From Artocarpus heterophyllus (Eukaryota; Streptophyta; Magnoliopsida; Rosales; Moraceae), in the NCBI GenBank assembly GCA_025403435.1, contig CM046353.1:25084259-25148258 (forward strand): a stretch of DNA of 64,000 bases, read 5' to 3'. The notes under the pieces were generated by a model. The model was not told the origin of the DNA. It saw nothing but the letters and a program-made list of their open reading frames with translations, and did not search any database. Positions 37,101-47,523 of the stretch are shown in pieces. Each line of letters starts with the position of its first letter. The stretch's first letter is position 1. The position numbers and the translations under genes were made by a program.

Positions 37101-39297
37101 AGTGTTTATATGAACATGAAATATAATTGAAATTTATGTTTGGATAAATAGTGAAAAAAATTTTGATTTATTAACAAATCTATCAAAATCTTAATGTTTA
37201 TGATCATAAAAAATTTTCAATATAAATCTTAATTTAGTTGTTTCTTTATTAAGATCGTAATGACAGAAAATAGTCTTAATAAGATATTTATAATCTTTTT
37301 TTAAATATACAAGATAATTTCAGCTTTTAAATATGTGAAATAAACTGCCCAATAGTTTGTGGGTTTTGTTTTTAACTTTTACAAACCGACCAAGCTCATT
37401 AATTTTGCTCAAGAAATGCCGGAATTTATGCATCCTGAGTCAAAAGCTTGTTATTCAATGGTTTGTCCAACGTTGTCAAAAATTCTAGCGGAAACATGGA
37501 TCCACTGTTTCAGATTTTCTTCCCTAAAGAATTTTGACCTCAAAATCTACAAATTCATTGTGCCCATTAACGTTCTCTGCCTCTCATTTTTCCCTAGGTA
37601 GATTTCTCTTTGAATCCAAACCATAAGATATTTTCCGCACGTACCATTCTGTTTTTCTTTCAAAATGTTTACTTTTCTCATCTAATTTTTAACATTTACA
37701 ACAAAGAGCCTCTTTATTTTCCTTTTTTTAGTGGTTAACATAAAGAAAAAAAAAAAGATCTTTTGAACAGACATAACCAAAATAAAATTTAAAAAAAATA
37801 AAAAAACCTAGGTAGATCAAGAAAATCTTTGTAGACAAAGTACATTTGATTTTTCCCTTTGTACTATTAGAACTTTTAGCAACATACATGGTCGTTGCCA
37901 CTAGCATGGACGGGTGAGATCTATTCTTCCGTGCGACTTGAGGTCACCTACTTCCCTCCTTCTTTTCCTAGAAAAATGTCACCTGCTTTTCTTTTCTTTG
38001 GCTGGTAGTATTGTTCCTCGCCTTGTTTGTCCAATTAATTGCTTAAAATAATACATAGCACCGTACGGAGAAAAGAAATTGTGTATATCTGTATATGTTA
38101 CTGAAAGGAGATATTAGATAGCGTAAACAGTAGACAATATTAGTGGTGATTATAGCATGATAAAAACTAGGAACATTCCTTACTTGAAAAAATAAAAAAA
38201 TAAAAAAATAAAAAAATAAACCGGGAACATTACAAGACAAAAGGTGAGATAAGTGGTCCCTATCTTCTCTCACTTTGCTACTGCTAATAGTCTAATACAA
38301 AGTCTGTATGACGTGTTATATTTCAGTAATTTCAAATTCTATGGTATGATTGTAATAGTAATGTAAAATTCTATAGTAATAGGTTATGTATTTTTTTTAA
38401 AACTCAGTTAAATTCTCCTATTTTCTTCGCATAGTATAATTTTGATACGATTTCACTGAGTAGTTTTCTAATTCTAAATAACATTTTACCGGTCATTTTT
38501 TTCCGGTACAAAGCATTAACTAAAGTACCATGAAGCTCAATTATTACTTAAAAAACTGTCGTCTTTTTTTTGTGACTGTAGAGACACAAGAAGAAGCAGC
38601 GGCGGCATACGACATGGCGGCTATAGAATACAGAGGACCAAACGCAGTTACCAACTTCGACATCAGCAACTACATCGATCGCCTCAGCAAGAAAGTTCTC
38701 CCCAATATCGATCAACACCCACAAGAAACCCTAATTCCTCCCCAAGGATCCACTCCTTCACTTCCTCCGCCGTCATCGCCGCCGTCTCCGCCTCTGCCGC
38801 AAGACCAATCGCCACCACCCGTCGAACAACTCCAAATGCAATGCCCTCAGCTCCTCCCCTGCTTGGACTCCTCGTCATTGGCAAACGTCATGGCGATCGG
38901 CACTCCGGTCGACCACGACCTCAATTGGAACTTCCTCGACACGGGATTCGTCCCTCTTCCTGTGTCGGATCTACCGATTGCAAAGCCTGGAGAGTTATTG
39001 GACTTGTTCGACGACACAGGATTCGAGGAGAACATCGATTTGATTTTTGGATCTGGATCGGGATCGGGAATCGGATCGTCCGATTCAAGTGAGAACGATT
39101 TTGAAGGCGTGTTCGACAAATTGGACGACGTCGCAGGTTTTGGAGTTCTCGGTGTCGCCGCCAGCGGAGGATCGGGGGCCGTCAATGAGGAAATCAAAGG
39201 CCGGCGAGAGGCCGGGATTTTGTCGTCTTCTTCTTCATTATCTTCTAATTCCCCTGCATCGGTTTCTGCTGTATGTAATTTCTCCCATTTGAATTAG
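31183..39297 (+). CDS. WRI1: WRINKLED1-like AP2/ERF transcription factor, seven exons
   Basis: Exons: 31183-31403, 31508-31590, 31876-31884, 32321-32409, 32593-32717, 33333-33409, 38582-39297. All introns are GT-AG, phases agree, and the sum is 1320 bp (439 residues plus stop). WRI1 is a nuclear factor that switches on glycolytic and fatty-acid-synthesis genes for oil storage. AP2 domain 1 spans about residues 68-135 ([20 protein letters not shown]). Domain 2 spans about 171-236 ([19 protein letters not shown], ending DISNYIDRL). The linker [17 protein letters not shown] is WRI1-like. The N-terminus is Ser-rich then Lys/Arg-rich (possible nuclear signal). The tail has a Pro-rich stretch, an acidic [18 protein letters not shown] segment and a Ser-rich end ([16 protein letters not shown]), as in Arabidopsis WRI1 (about 430 residues). 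Codon 202 at the exon 6/7 join is Lys, where Arabidopsis has Asn. No disabling change was found. A paralogue such as WRI3/WRI4 is less likely, given the intact second AP2 domain and tail. Confidence 0.93.
31876..31884 (+). other. WRI1: 9-bp microexon of WRI1 (codes Val-Tyr-Leu)
   Basis: TTTATTTGG is bounded by ATTTAG and GTAAGT. With the G that ends exon 2 and the GG that starts exon 4 it encodes V102-Y103-L104-G105, completing QVYLGAYD in AP2 domain 1. In Arabidopsis WRI1 this VYL microexon is known and matters for function. Without it the exon 2 to exon 4 join would still be in frame but would lack three residues of the DNA-binding domain. Confidence 0.93.
35335..36163. mobile_element. hAT-like non-autonomous element inside WRI1 intron 6
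   Basis: This 829-bp element has terminal repeats TAGGGCTG... and ...CACCCCTA, and is flanked by perfect 8-bp duplications CTCCATAT (35327-35334 and 36164-36171). The 8-bp duplication and TAGGG ends are typical of the hAT superfamily. The subterminal regions are rich in GGGCGG/CCGCCC words in both orientations (35345-35520 and 36005-36150), while the middle is AT-rich with no transposase frame. It must have been moved by a transposase from elsewhere. Confidence 0.88.
36496..36547. repeat. Tandem duplication, 2 x 26 bp, in WRI1 intron 6
   Basis: The unit TTGAACTGGGGTGGGGTCTT plus CAGCTA occurs twice head to tail, the second copy starting at 36522. It is a local slippage-type duplication. Confidence 0.85.
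38186..38220. repeat. Low-complexity (AAAAAAT)n run
   Basis: About four units of AATAAAAAA lie within intron 6, some 360 bases before the last WRI1 exon. Confidence 0.85.
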
Positions 39298-39600
39298 GAA
39301 TAGTCTCATTCCAGTAAACTGTAGAGGTTTGGTTGTTTCCATGGCGGACATTGGCGATCTTCAACGGTTTTCGGGTTCTTTTTCTTGAAAAAAGGAGAAA
39401 AAAAAAAAGAAGAAGAAGGAAAGACTTCGTTTGTTTGTTTGGGTTGGGGACAATTTTTTTATTTAGTTATTTCATAGATAAAAGGGAAAAAGAAAAACGG
39501 GGAAAAAATGAGGGAAGGCAAGATGTGGCAATCTACTCTAGAGGCATTTTTCCTTTCCTTGCTTGAAATTAATAATACATAATTAGTTTTAATTTATCTG
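39298..39600 (+). other. WRI1: Probable WRI1 3' UTR
   Basis: The stop codon is followed by T-rich and then purine-rich sequence. A cluster AATTAATAATACATAATTAG at about 39567-39586 could act as a plant polyadenylation signal (AATAAT-like). The end point is a guess; no transcript data are available here. Confidence 0.4.
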
Positions 39601-41342
39601 GGATCATCATCATATACGGCCTCCGCCGGTCTGCTCACTTGCATGTTTCCTTTCAAGTATATATACATGCATTGAGCACACATCACAAGTCCGATAGCCC
39701 AATGTGCATACATATAATCCTTTAAAAACAATCGTTCTTTAAGATATATATTTAAAAAATAAAAACTACTTTTAAAGTGTAATTAAATTTAGAGAAATCT
39801 CACGAAACAGACCAATTTTAATTCTTAAATAATGAGTTTATACTCAGGGCATGTTTGTTAGGTAGGATTGGGACTAAGATTGGGATAAATAGTCCTAATC
39901 TTATGTTTGGTGTTAATTGTTGACCGGATAAATATTGCATTGATCGGATAAATAATGATTTGTGGATAAAGTTATATTGACGAGATAAATAATCCCGCAA
40001 ATGTAGATAACTAATCCTTTTAAAATAGATAGGATTAATAGTCCTACGACCTATTCCCTCCCAAAAAAATCTCACCTCTCTAGTAGACTTATGGGAAGTA
40101 TTAAATTAAACATCTCTAAAAATAATGTCGTTATTGAGTGGAGTGATGAGATGTTTTCGTAGAGGATTTAGTCTAATTAATTAATTATTGACACTAAAAC
40201 CTAAGAACACTATAAAAGTAAATAAAAGATGGAGGTTTAGAATTAATTAACTAAATAACTAAATTAACAAAAACACAAGAAAATAAATAAATACAAATAA
40301 AAATAAAACTGGTTGAAGAATCATTCATTATCACTAAACAATAACTATAAAATTAATCATATAATCATTTCTAATTTTCTATTGAAACTACCAACCGTAG
40401 TCTTTCCTTACTGTGTTGTTTAATAAAACAAGCTCTTTATTAAATTCTTTTCTATTAAATAACCTAGAACAAGCTCTCTAAATTTAACTTAACGGAAGCA
40501 CTAAGATGAGAAAGATAGGTTGATCAAGACAGCAGTCACATAAGTTATGATAATTTAACATAGGTTAGGTTTCACATGCAATTATACGAAAGTTTGACCA
40601 TAATCAATAATCACAATTTGCTCTTATGATTAGAATAACAAGACAATTACAAATCAAGTATTTCAATCTAGCAAGAGAATATTTTCATACATAAATGATT
40701 GCGGGCCTAAATAAAATAAGAAAATAATCATCAACAATAATTATGGAATAACATAAATAATCTTAATTAGAACATTAGAAAATAATTCTAAAAATTAATT
40801 ATAAAGACATGTTTAGGTTTTGAAGTTGCCCTCAACCAAAAATAAGCTAAACTAAAACAATTGAAAAAGAAAAAAAGGAAGGAAGAAGAAAAAGAATGAG
40901 TACGACATCAAAGAATTCTCCAACCCGATGATATTCCTTGAGTCATCACTGGAGCCTTTCCTTCATCTCTCCTTTTGGTCTCCTAGACTAAGAAATGGGA
41001 CATCTAATTGTGTTTTGGAATGAGGCATTTATAGATGTTTGATGCTAGGGGTTGAAACGAGAAAGTTTTGGGGCCTTTTTGGACCAAATTTTAAGTCAAA
41101 AGTCGAAAACATGCGTTATCTTGCACAACTTCAGAAATTGCTACACCGTGGCACTACAATGCCCACTTCTTGGTGCTACGGGGCCATACTGTTGCTTCCA
41201 CGGATGCTACGGCGCCTGGCCCATGGGTTCCTTAGCTTGTTTTACTCGTTTTTCAAGCCGTGGCACCAGTCAAACCTTCAAACACAAATATGTGTTTCTT
41301 GAATCTTTTAAATTCATTTATTTCACTAGCTTTTATTCTATT
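39601..41342. other. Intergenic, repeat-like, no gene seen
   Basis: AT-rich DNA. At about 39848 there is a GGGCATGTTTGTT start that looks like one end of a DNA transposon, but no matching second end was found. From about 40100 to 41340 the sequence reads like non-coding LTR-type repeat, with recurring GCTACGG/CGGCGCC words at 41140-41275, but I could not define its borders. Two open frames near 41040-41420 have no recognisable domain. Confidence 0.5.
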
Positions 41343-41443
41343 TGTTGGAAAACAATGCACAACAGAATTTTAAAAATTTTAAATCAAAGTCTCTTCAAAA
41401 TTACAAGTTTGACATGCTAAGTACATAAATTAATAGCAGATCT
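41343..41443 (-). mobile_element. Old copia element, 3' LTR start (piece 1)
   Basis: TGTTGGAAAACAATGCACAAC... is a diverged version of the Copia-1 LTR end in minus orientation, through ...GTACATAAATTAATAGCAGATCT. It is interrupted at 41444 by a plus-strand Copia-1 LTR. The LTR resumes at about 43314, 55138 and 58584 and ends at 59940. The element's coding remains lie at 59941-63503. Confidence 0.75.
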
Positions 41444-43313
41444 TGTTAGACATATATGCCCTAATGAGTAAAAATGTAATAAGTGTTGGAGACATTTTTT
41501 ATCAATAAAGAATTTATTCATTGTTTATATTTCAAATCTTGTCCTCTTTATGTTCATATTTGTTGAATGTATGTTAAGCAAACAATAGTCTGAGACTATT
41601 AGTCTAAACCTTAAGAATTGGGCATATGATGGACGGATTATGTAGAGGACACGATTCTTAAGGTGATGGTCTAAATCATACGATCCGCAATCGAGGGAAT
41701 AAAGTTGGGCGCTTTATTCATGCAAAGATTATTATGTTGTCTATATCCCTATTTGGAGATGGTTTATCTTGACCATTGGAGGTTGACTCCGTCAATAGAA
41801 ACATTGGCACGTTGTCATAGGTGACGATGTGTTGGATTGGGACATAAAGTGAATTGATTTGGATTAATAATTCTGTCTCGGCAAATCGATTCACTTTAGA
41901 CAATCATTTGTATTGTATCTTAATCCTAAGATGAATAGTGAGTCTATTGTCTTGACTTGTGTCTTTTGATGTATCAAAGGGTGACATCCACATCTTAATA
42001 GTGGTATGCATGCCTATACGTTGGAGGCATGACTCTTAATAGCATAGACCTGTTATTCATAGATATGGAATCCATAGCTCCTCTTTAGGAGTAATGATAT
42101 CCTCTTATATGCGTTATCCTATAATTGGAAAACTGGAGCACTCAACCATTTGGATAGATAGGTGCAACCGAATGGTATACTGTCTTTGGATGGTAAGTTT
42201 TCTAATGGTGAGATAATGGAACGTAAGATAAAAATAATCAGGAATGTAAGACAGAACTTGTCCTTAAGCCGATTATGGATTATCATATCGGGATACGATA
42301 CACTATGATATGTCATGGAGGCTTAGCTATACGAGCTTCATAATTGTATGTAGTTCAAGAGTGCAGCTCCAAGCTTTTAGTAGAGTAGCGTTGGAGTTGA
42401 TAATTATGAAATGCATATCTGGGATATTGGGTTTCATAATTATCGAGAGCTTGAACTATATAGGTCCATTTAGTCCCCTTTGCTAGCTCACAACATCCTG
42501 TAACGATACAGCGTACTTTTCTAATAATTGGTAACTTATGTCAAATTTATTAGATTGGTTGAAATTTGGAAGAATTAAATAATTCATGTCTATTTATCGG
42601 TTGAATTAATTTTGTGATAAAAATTAATTCAAGATAAACTTGTTGTATTAGAAGGATCGGATAATTCTTGTCTGTTTATCGGTTGATTTAATTTTAGATA
42701 AATTAGATCAAGATAAACTTGTAGAATTATTGGGAATTAATTTATTTTCTTAAAGATTATCTAGATAAAGTTGTTTTGATCAGATAACTTATCTATTGGG
42801 TTATTTGAATTAAAACTAACACTTTATCCTATAGAATCTCGGGTAAAAAATAAAAGATTCACGAGATTTTTATTCAGCAGTTCGGCCTACAGATGGGACA
42901 GGCCGAATAGGTGGTTCGGCCTACCGATCAGCAAAGGATAAGATCACGTATTTCTATGCAGATCTTATCAGATATTGATCCGAACTTGATTCTATTTTGA
43001 GTTTTTGAGACCTAATCTGATAAGGACTAACCCTAAGACCAATCTCTATATAAAGGGAGTAAGTCTTAAGAGTTACTAAGATCAATTGAGAGATTAAGAG
43101 TGATACTCTACTAGTAAGAACCTGAAAACTCCCTTAGAGCTTTTGTTCACAAATCACGAACACTTGCTTTGGGTTCTCTCGATTGGTTGGAAGGAGAGTC
43201 ACCTAGTGGAAGAGCTGTATGTGTGAGCCCACACTTACTCCGGTCATGGATAGAGAATAGCAAAGAAGACTAGTTGGTTGAGGCTCTTCTGGAACGTTAC
43301 TTCTCTTCATGTT
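41444..43313 (+). mobile_element. Copia-1 LTR, plus orientation, 3' end missing
   Basis: This starts TGTTAGACATATATGCCC and follows the Copia-1 LTR closely to CTTCTCTTCA at about 43313, where roughly the last 130 bases are missing. The next sequence is the old copia LTR in the opposite orientation. It contains a palindrome cluster at 42885-42935 and an antisense frame shortened to 65 codons (42119-42316). No target duplication can be shown because the right end is lost. Confidence 0.8.
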
Positions 43314-43427
43314 TTGCGAGGGCTCTTCTTTGCTATTCTTTATCTATGATCGAAGTACGAGTCATAGCACGTCGTACAGTCTTCCTTCGGTGACTTTCCT
43401 TCCAACCAATTGAGAAAACCAAGAGTT
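43314..43427 (-). mobile_element. Old copia LTR, piece 2
   Basis: A short diverged minus-strand LTR stretch (GGCTCTTCTTTGCTATTC... to CCAACCAATTGAGAAAACCAAGAGTT). It is collinear with the region that resumes at 55138 once the composite insertion is removed. Its last five bases, GAGTT, are the left copy of the composite's target duplication. Confidence 0.7.
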
Positions 43428-43986
43428 TGTTGGAAACAAAGTGCGCAGCGGAATTTTAAAAAATTTTTCATCAGAGTAATTTCCAAAACACAAGTTTGAC
43501 ATGTTATATGTATAAATTAAACAGCTTACTGACCTCAGTGTGCCGAAGAACCTCTGCAACCTGTGTAGAGAAGTAACATTCCAGAAGAGCCTCAACCAAC
43601 TAGTCTTCTTTGCTATTCTCTATCCACAACCGGAGTGAGTGTGGGCTCACACGTACAGCTCTTCCACCGATGACTCTCCTTCCAACCAATAGAGAGAACC
43701 CAAAGCTAGTGTTCATGATTTGTGAACAAAAGCTCTCAGGGAGTTTTCAGATGGTCACTAGAAGAGTATCATTCTTAATCTCTCAAATTGATCTGAGTAA
43801 ATCATGAGACTCACTCCCTTTATATAGCTATTGGTCCTGGGGTCAGTCTATATCAGATTAGGTCTCAAAAACTTGAAACAGAATCAAGTTTGGATCAATA
43901 TCTGATAAGATCCGCGTGAAAACGCGTAATCTTATCTCCGCTGATCGGCAGGCCAAACATTCTGATCGGCAAGCCGAACAGGCCAT
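43428..43986 (-). repeat. Composite Copia-1: left LTR fragment
   Basis: The first 559 bases (in + coordinates) of a minus-strand LTR, from TGTTGGAAACAAAG to the palindrome cluster ending near CCGAACAGGCCATC. It is fused there to leader sequence (ACAAGCTCCTAGGGGAG). The breakpoint falls in or at the edge of the palindrome cluster. Confidence 0.8.
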
Positions 43987-45478
43987 CCAGGAACAAGCTC
44001 CTAGGGGAGTCATGCCAAATTCAATCAGGAACACGGATCCCCTCCTAATTAATATATGCCATCCAGGACCTGTATGATCCAGCATATACTAAAAATCGTT
44101 TCTTTGGCCATTAATTTTATTAACAGAGCTCCTAGGGGAGCTTAATAATAAAATCAACGTGAGTGTATAACCACCGTTTCAATATTTTATCCATGATTTA
44201 TAATCACCACCTAGGGGTGTGCAACCATAAATCATACTAAAATACCTTATCCTTTCAGAGATCCAATTTGGTACATGTAGAAATCCCTTCCTAGGGGTCG
44301 GGACCACCATGTTCTTCCTATGGACCAACGATGGAGGCCTTAGGTTCTCTCTTCGAAAACCTTCTCCCACTCAATCTTTTGAAGTCAAGGTTTTATTTTA
44401 AAATTATGCATGAACAATTTTAATATGAGCGGCACTCCCTATTCTATATGACATGTTATCAATATACATGGTAAATCATATTATAATGCAGACAAGCAAA
44501 GCAATCAAGCAAAGCTACAAGCAAAATAATAATAATCGTAATATTATGGTTCCACCCTAGAGAACAGAAAAATAAGATTACAAGAGAATAATCGAGACAT
44601 TTATCGATTCTTCATCCTTGAATCCTCAAGCTGTATCCTTCTTCATGTAATATCCATCTTCAAGTCTTCAATCCCGTATGAATCGAATACTTCATATTTT
44701 CGGTCATATCCAAATTTAATGTTTCTTAGAATCATCCCAAAAATAAAATTAAATCTGCACCAGAAAAATTGCACCTTTTCTGGACACCTGGCAGCTCTCG
44801 GTCGGCAGGGCAGTCTGGGTGATCAGCCTGCCGATTATGAAGGTTCGGCCTGTCGAACATGAAGGTTCGGCCTGCCGGCAGAGCACCAAAATTTCCCCCC
44901 CCACTGTCGGCCTGCCGATCTGTGACCTTCGGCCTGCCGAACTGTGAGGTTCGGCATGCCGACCGAGCAGAAAACCCTCAATCCAAAAAATATAATTTTA
45001 ATGCAATTCATCAATTTTATTTTCAACAATTCAAAAACATAAAATTAGAGACTCAGGAAATACCTGGAGGTGCCATCATCTATCTACAAGATCCGTCTTC
45101 TAGATTCATCTTCTCCGAATAATTATTTAATTACAAAATTCTTATAAATTAAAAATTAAATAACAATTCCTAGACGAAGATGATAGTCCGCCATCTAATT
45201 ACATGAAAAACCTAGATACACATTCTAACCTCTATGGAACCATAACCGGTATTAATTAATTAAGAAATAATTAAACAACGATTTAATCAACCAAAATTAA
45301 TTAATAAATATTCACCACATAATCCATAACAACATATATATATTATATGGATACCTAGAGTGCCATCTCTCTATAAAATTCAATTCAAGCATAGGAGAGA
45401 TTAAGATCACAAAATTTATGCATATAACATGATCACAAGCTTGCAAATTTATGTAAAAACCTCGTCTCTAATACCAAT
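43987..45478 (-). other. Composite Copia-1: second copy of the leader
   Basis: This matches the leader at 51637-53123, including the palindrome cluster (44800-44965) and a decayed primer site at 45465-45476 (minus strand TGGTATTAGAGA). It is followed by the middle LTR in the position of a 5' LTR. No coding region remains in this unit. Confidence 0.8.
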
Positions 45479-47509
45479 TGTTGGAAACAAAGTGCGCAAC
45501 GGAATTTTAAAAAAATTTCATCAGAGTATTTTCCAAAATACAAGTTTGACATGTTATATGTATAAATTAGACAGATCTTACTAACCTCAGTGTGCTCAAG
45601 AACCTCGGCAACCTGTGTAGAGAAGTAACGTTCCAGAAGAGCCTAAACCAACTGGTCTTCTTTGCTATTCTCAATCCACAATCGGAGTGACTGTGGGCTC
45701 ACACGTACAACTCTTCCACCGGTGACTCTCCTTCCAACCAATATAGAGAACCCAAAGCTAGTGTTCGTGATTTGTTAACAAAAGCTCTCAGGGAGTTTTC
45801 AGATGCTCACTAGAAGAGTATCACTCTTAATATCTCAAATGGATCTGAGTAAATCATGAGACTCACTCCCCTTATATAGCTATTGGTCCTGGGGTCAGTC
45901 CATATCAAATTAGGTCTCAAAAACTCGAAACAGAATCAAGTTTGGATCAATATCTGATAAGATCAGCGTGAAAATGAGTAATCTTATCTCCGCTGATCGG
46001 CAGGCCGAACATTCTGATCGGCATGCCGAACAGGCCAGTTCGACAGGCCAAACACGTCATTCGAAAGGCCGATCTCCCGAGAATCTCTGCGAATATTTTA
46101 TTTTCCACCCGAGATTCTAAAGGATAAAGTCTCAGTTTTGATTCAAATAACCCAATAGAGAAGTTATATGATCAAAATAAACTTTATCAAGATAATCTCT
46201 AAGAAAATAAATCAATTCACAATAATTCTACAAGTTTATCTTGTTCTAATTTGTCCAAAATTAAAACAACCGATAAACAGACAAGAATTATCTGACCGCA
46301 ATAATTCAACAAGTTTATCTTGAACTAATTTCTTACAAAATTAATTCAACCGATAAACAGACATGAATTATTTGATTCTTACAAATTTTAAACCAATCTG
46401 ATAAATCCGACATAAGTCACCAATTATTGAAAAAGCACGCCGTGTCGTTACAGGATTTTGTGAGCTAGCAAAGGGGACCAAAATGGACCTATAAAGTTCA
46501 AGCTCATGATAATTATGAAACCCAATATCCCATATATACATTTCACAATTATCAACTCCAATGCTACTCCACTAAAAGCTTGGAGCTGCACTCTCGAACT
46601 TTATAGAATTACGAAGCTCGTGTAGCTAAGTCTCCATGACATATGATAGTGTATCGTATCCCCATATGATCATCCATAATCGGCTTAAGGACAAGTTCTG
46701 TCTTACCTTCCCGATTATTTTTATCTTACGTTCCATTGTCTCACCATTAGAAAACTTACCATCCAAAGATAGTATACCATTCGGTTACACCTATGTATCC
46801 AAGTGGTTGAGCGCTCCAGTTTTCCAATTACAGGACAACGCATATAAGAGGATATCATTACTCCTAAAGAGGAGCTATGGATTCCATATCTATGAATAAC
46901 AAGTCTACACTATCAAGAGTCATGCCTCCAACGTACCGGCATGCATACCACTATAGAGATGTGGGAGTCACCCATTGGTACATCAAAAGACACAAGTCAA
47001 GACAACGGGCCCACTATTCATCTCTGGATTAAGATACAATACAAATGACTGTCTAAAGTGAGTCGATTTTTCAAGACAGAATTATTAATCCAAATCAATT
47101 CACTTTATGTCCCGATCCAACACATCGTCACCTATGACAATGTGCCAATGTTTCTATTCAAGGAGTCCAACTCCGATGGCCAAGACAAACCATCTCCCAA
47201 AAGGGATATAGACAACATAACAATCTTTACATGAATAAAGCGCCCAACTTTATTCCCTCGATTGCGGATCATATGTTTTAGACCATCACCTTAAGAATCG
47301 TGTCTATCGCATAATCATCCCATCATATGCCCAATTCTTAAGGTTTAGGCTGACAGTCTTAGACTATTGTTTGCTTATCATACATTCAACAAATATGAAC
47401 GTAAAGAGGACAAGATTTGGTATATATATAAATGAATAAATTCTTTATTGATAAAAATGTCTCCAAAAATGTATTACATTTTTACTCCTTAGGGCATACA
47501 TGTCTAACA
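45479..47509 (-). repeat. Composite Copia-1: middle LTR
   Basis: This is a 2031-bp LTR running from TGTTGGAAACAAAG to CATGTCTAACA. It serves as 3' LTR for the gag-pol unit on its right (the PPT abuts it at 47510) and as 5' LTR for the gutted unit on its left. It carries an intact antisense 87-codon frame at 46636-46899. Confidence 0.9.
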
Positions 47510-47520
47510 ATCTCCCACTT
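47510..47520 (-). other. Polypurine tract of composite Copia-1
   Basis: On the minus strand this reads AAGTGGGAGAT immediately before TGTTAGACATG. It is identical to the tract at 13334-13344. Confidence 0.88.
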
Positions 47521-47523
47521 GCA

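Larger units (their letters stand above)
33410..38581 (+). other. WRI1: WRI1 intron 6, unusually long (5172 bp)
   Basis: This intron begins GTACGTTC and ends GACTGTAG. It separates the two exons that share AP2 domain 2. It contains a hAT-like element (35335-36163), a 26-bp tandem duplication (36496-36547), T-rich stretches and an (AAAAAAT)n run. The rest holds no gene that I can support. The other introns measure 104, 285, 436, 183 and 615 bp. Confidence 0.85.

Noticed and set aside
38684..39197. Minus-strand frames of 66 and 116 codons overlapping the last WRI1 exon
   Set aside because: They are shadows of the GC-richer coding exon; the plus-strand frame is the conserved one.
39848..40080. 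Possible DNA transposon starting GGGCATGTTTGTTAGG
   Set aside because: Only one terminal sequence is visible; no inverted partner or target duplication was found downstream.
41039..41420. Overlapping frames of 87 and 122 codons left of the old copia LTR
   Set aside because: They lie in repeat-like sequence, one runs into the LTR itself, and no domain is recognisable.
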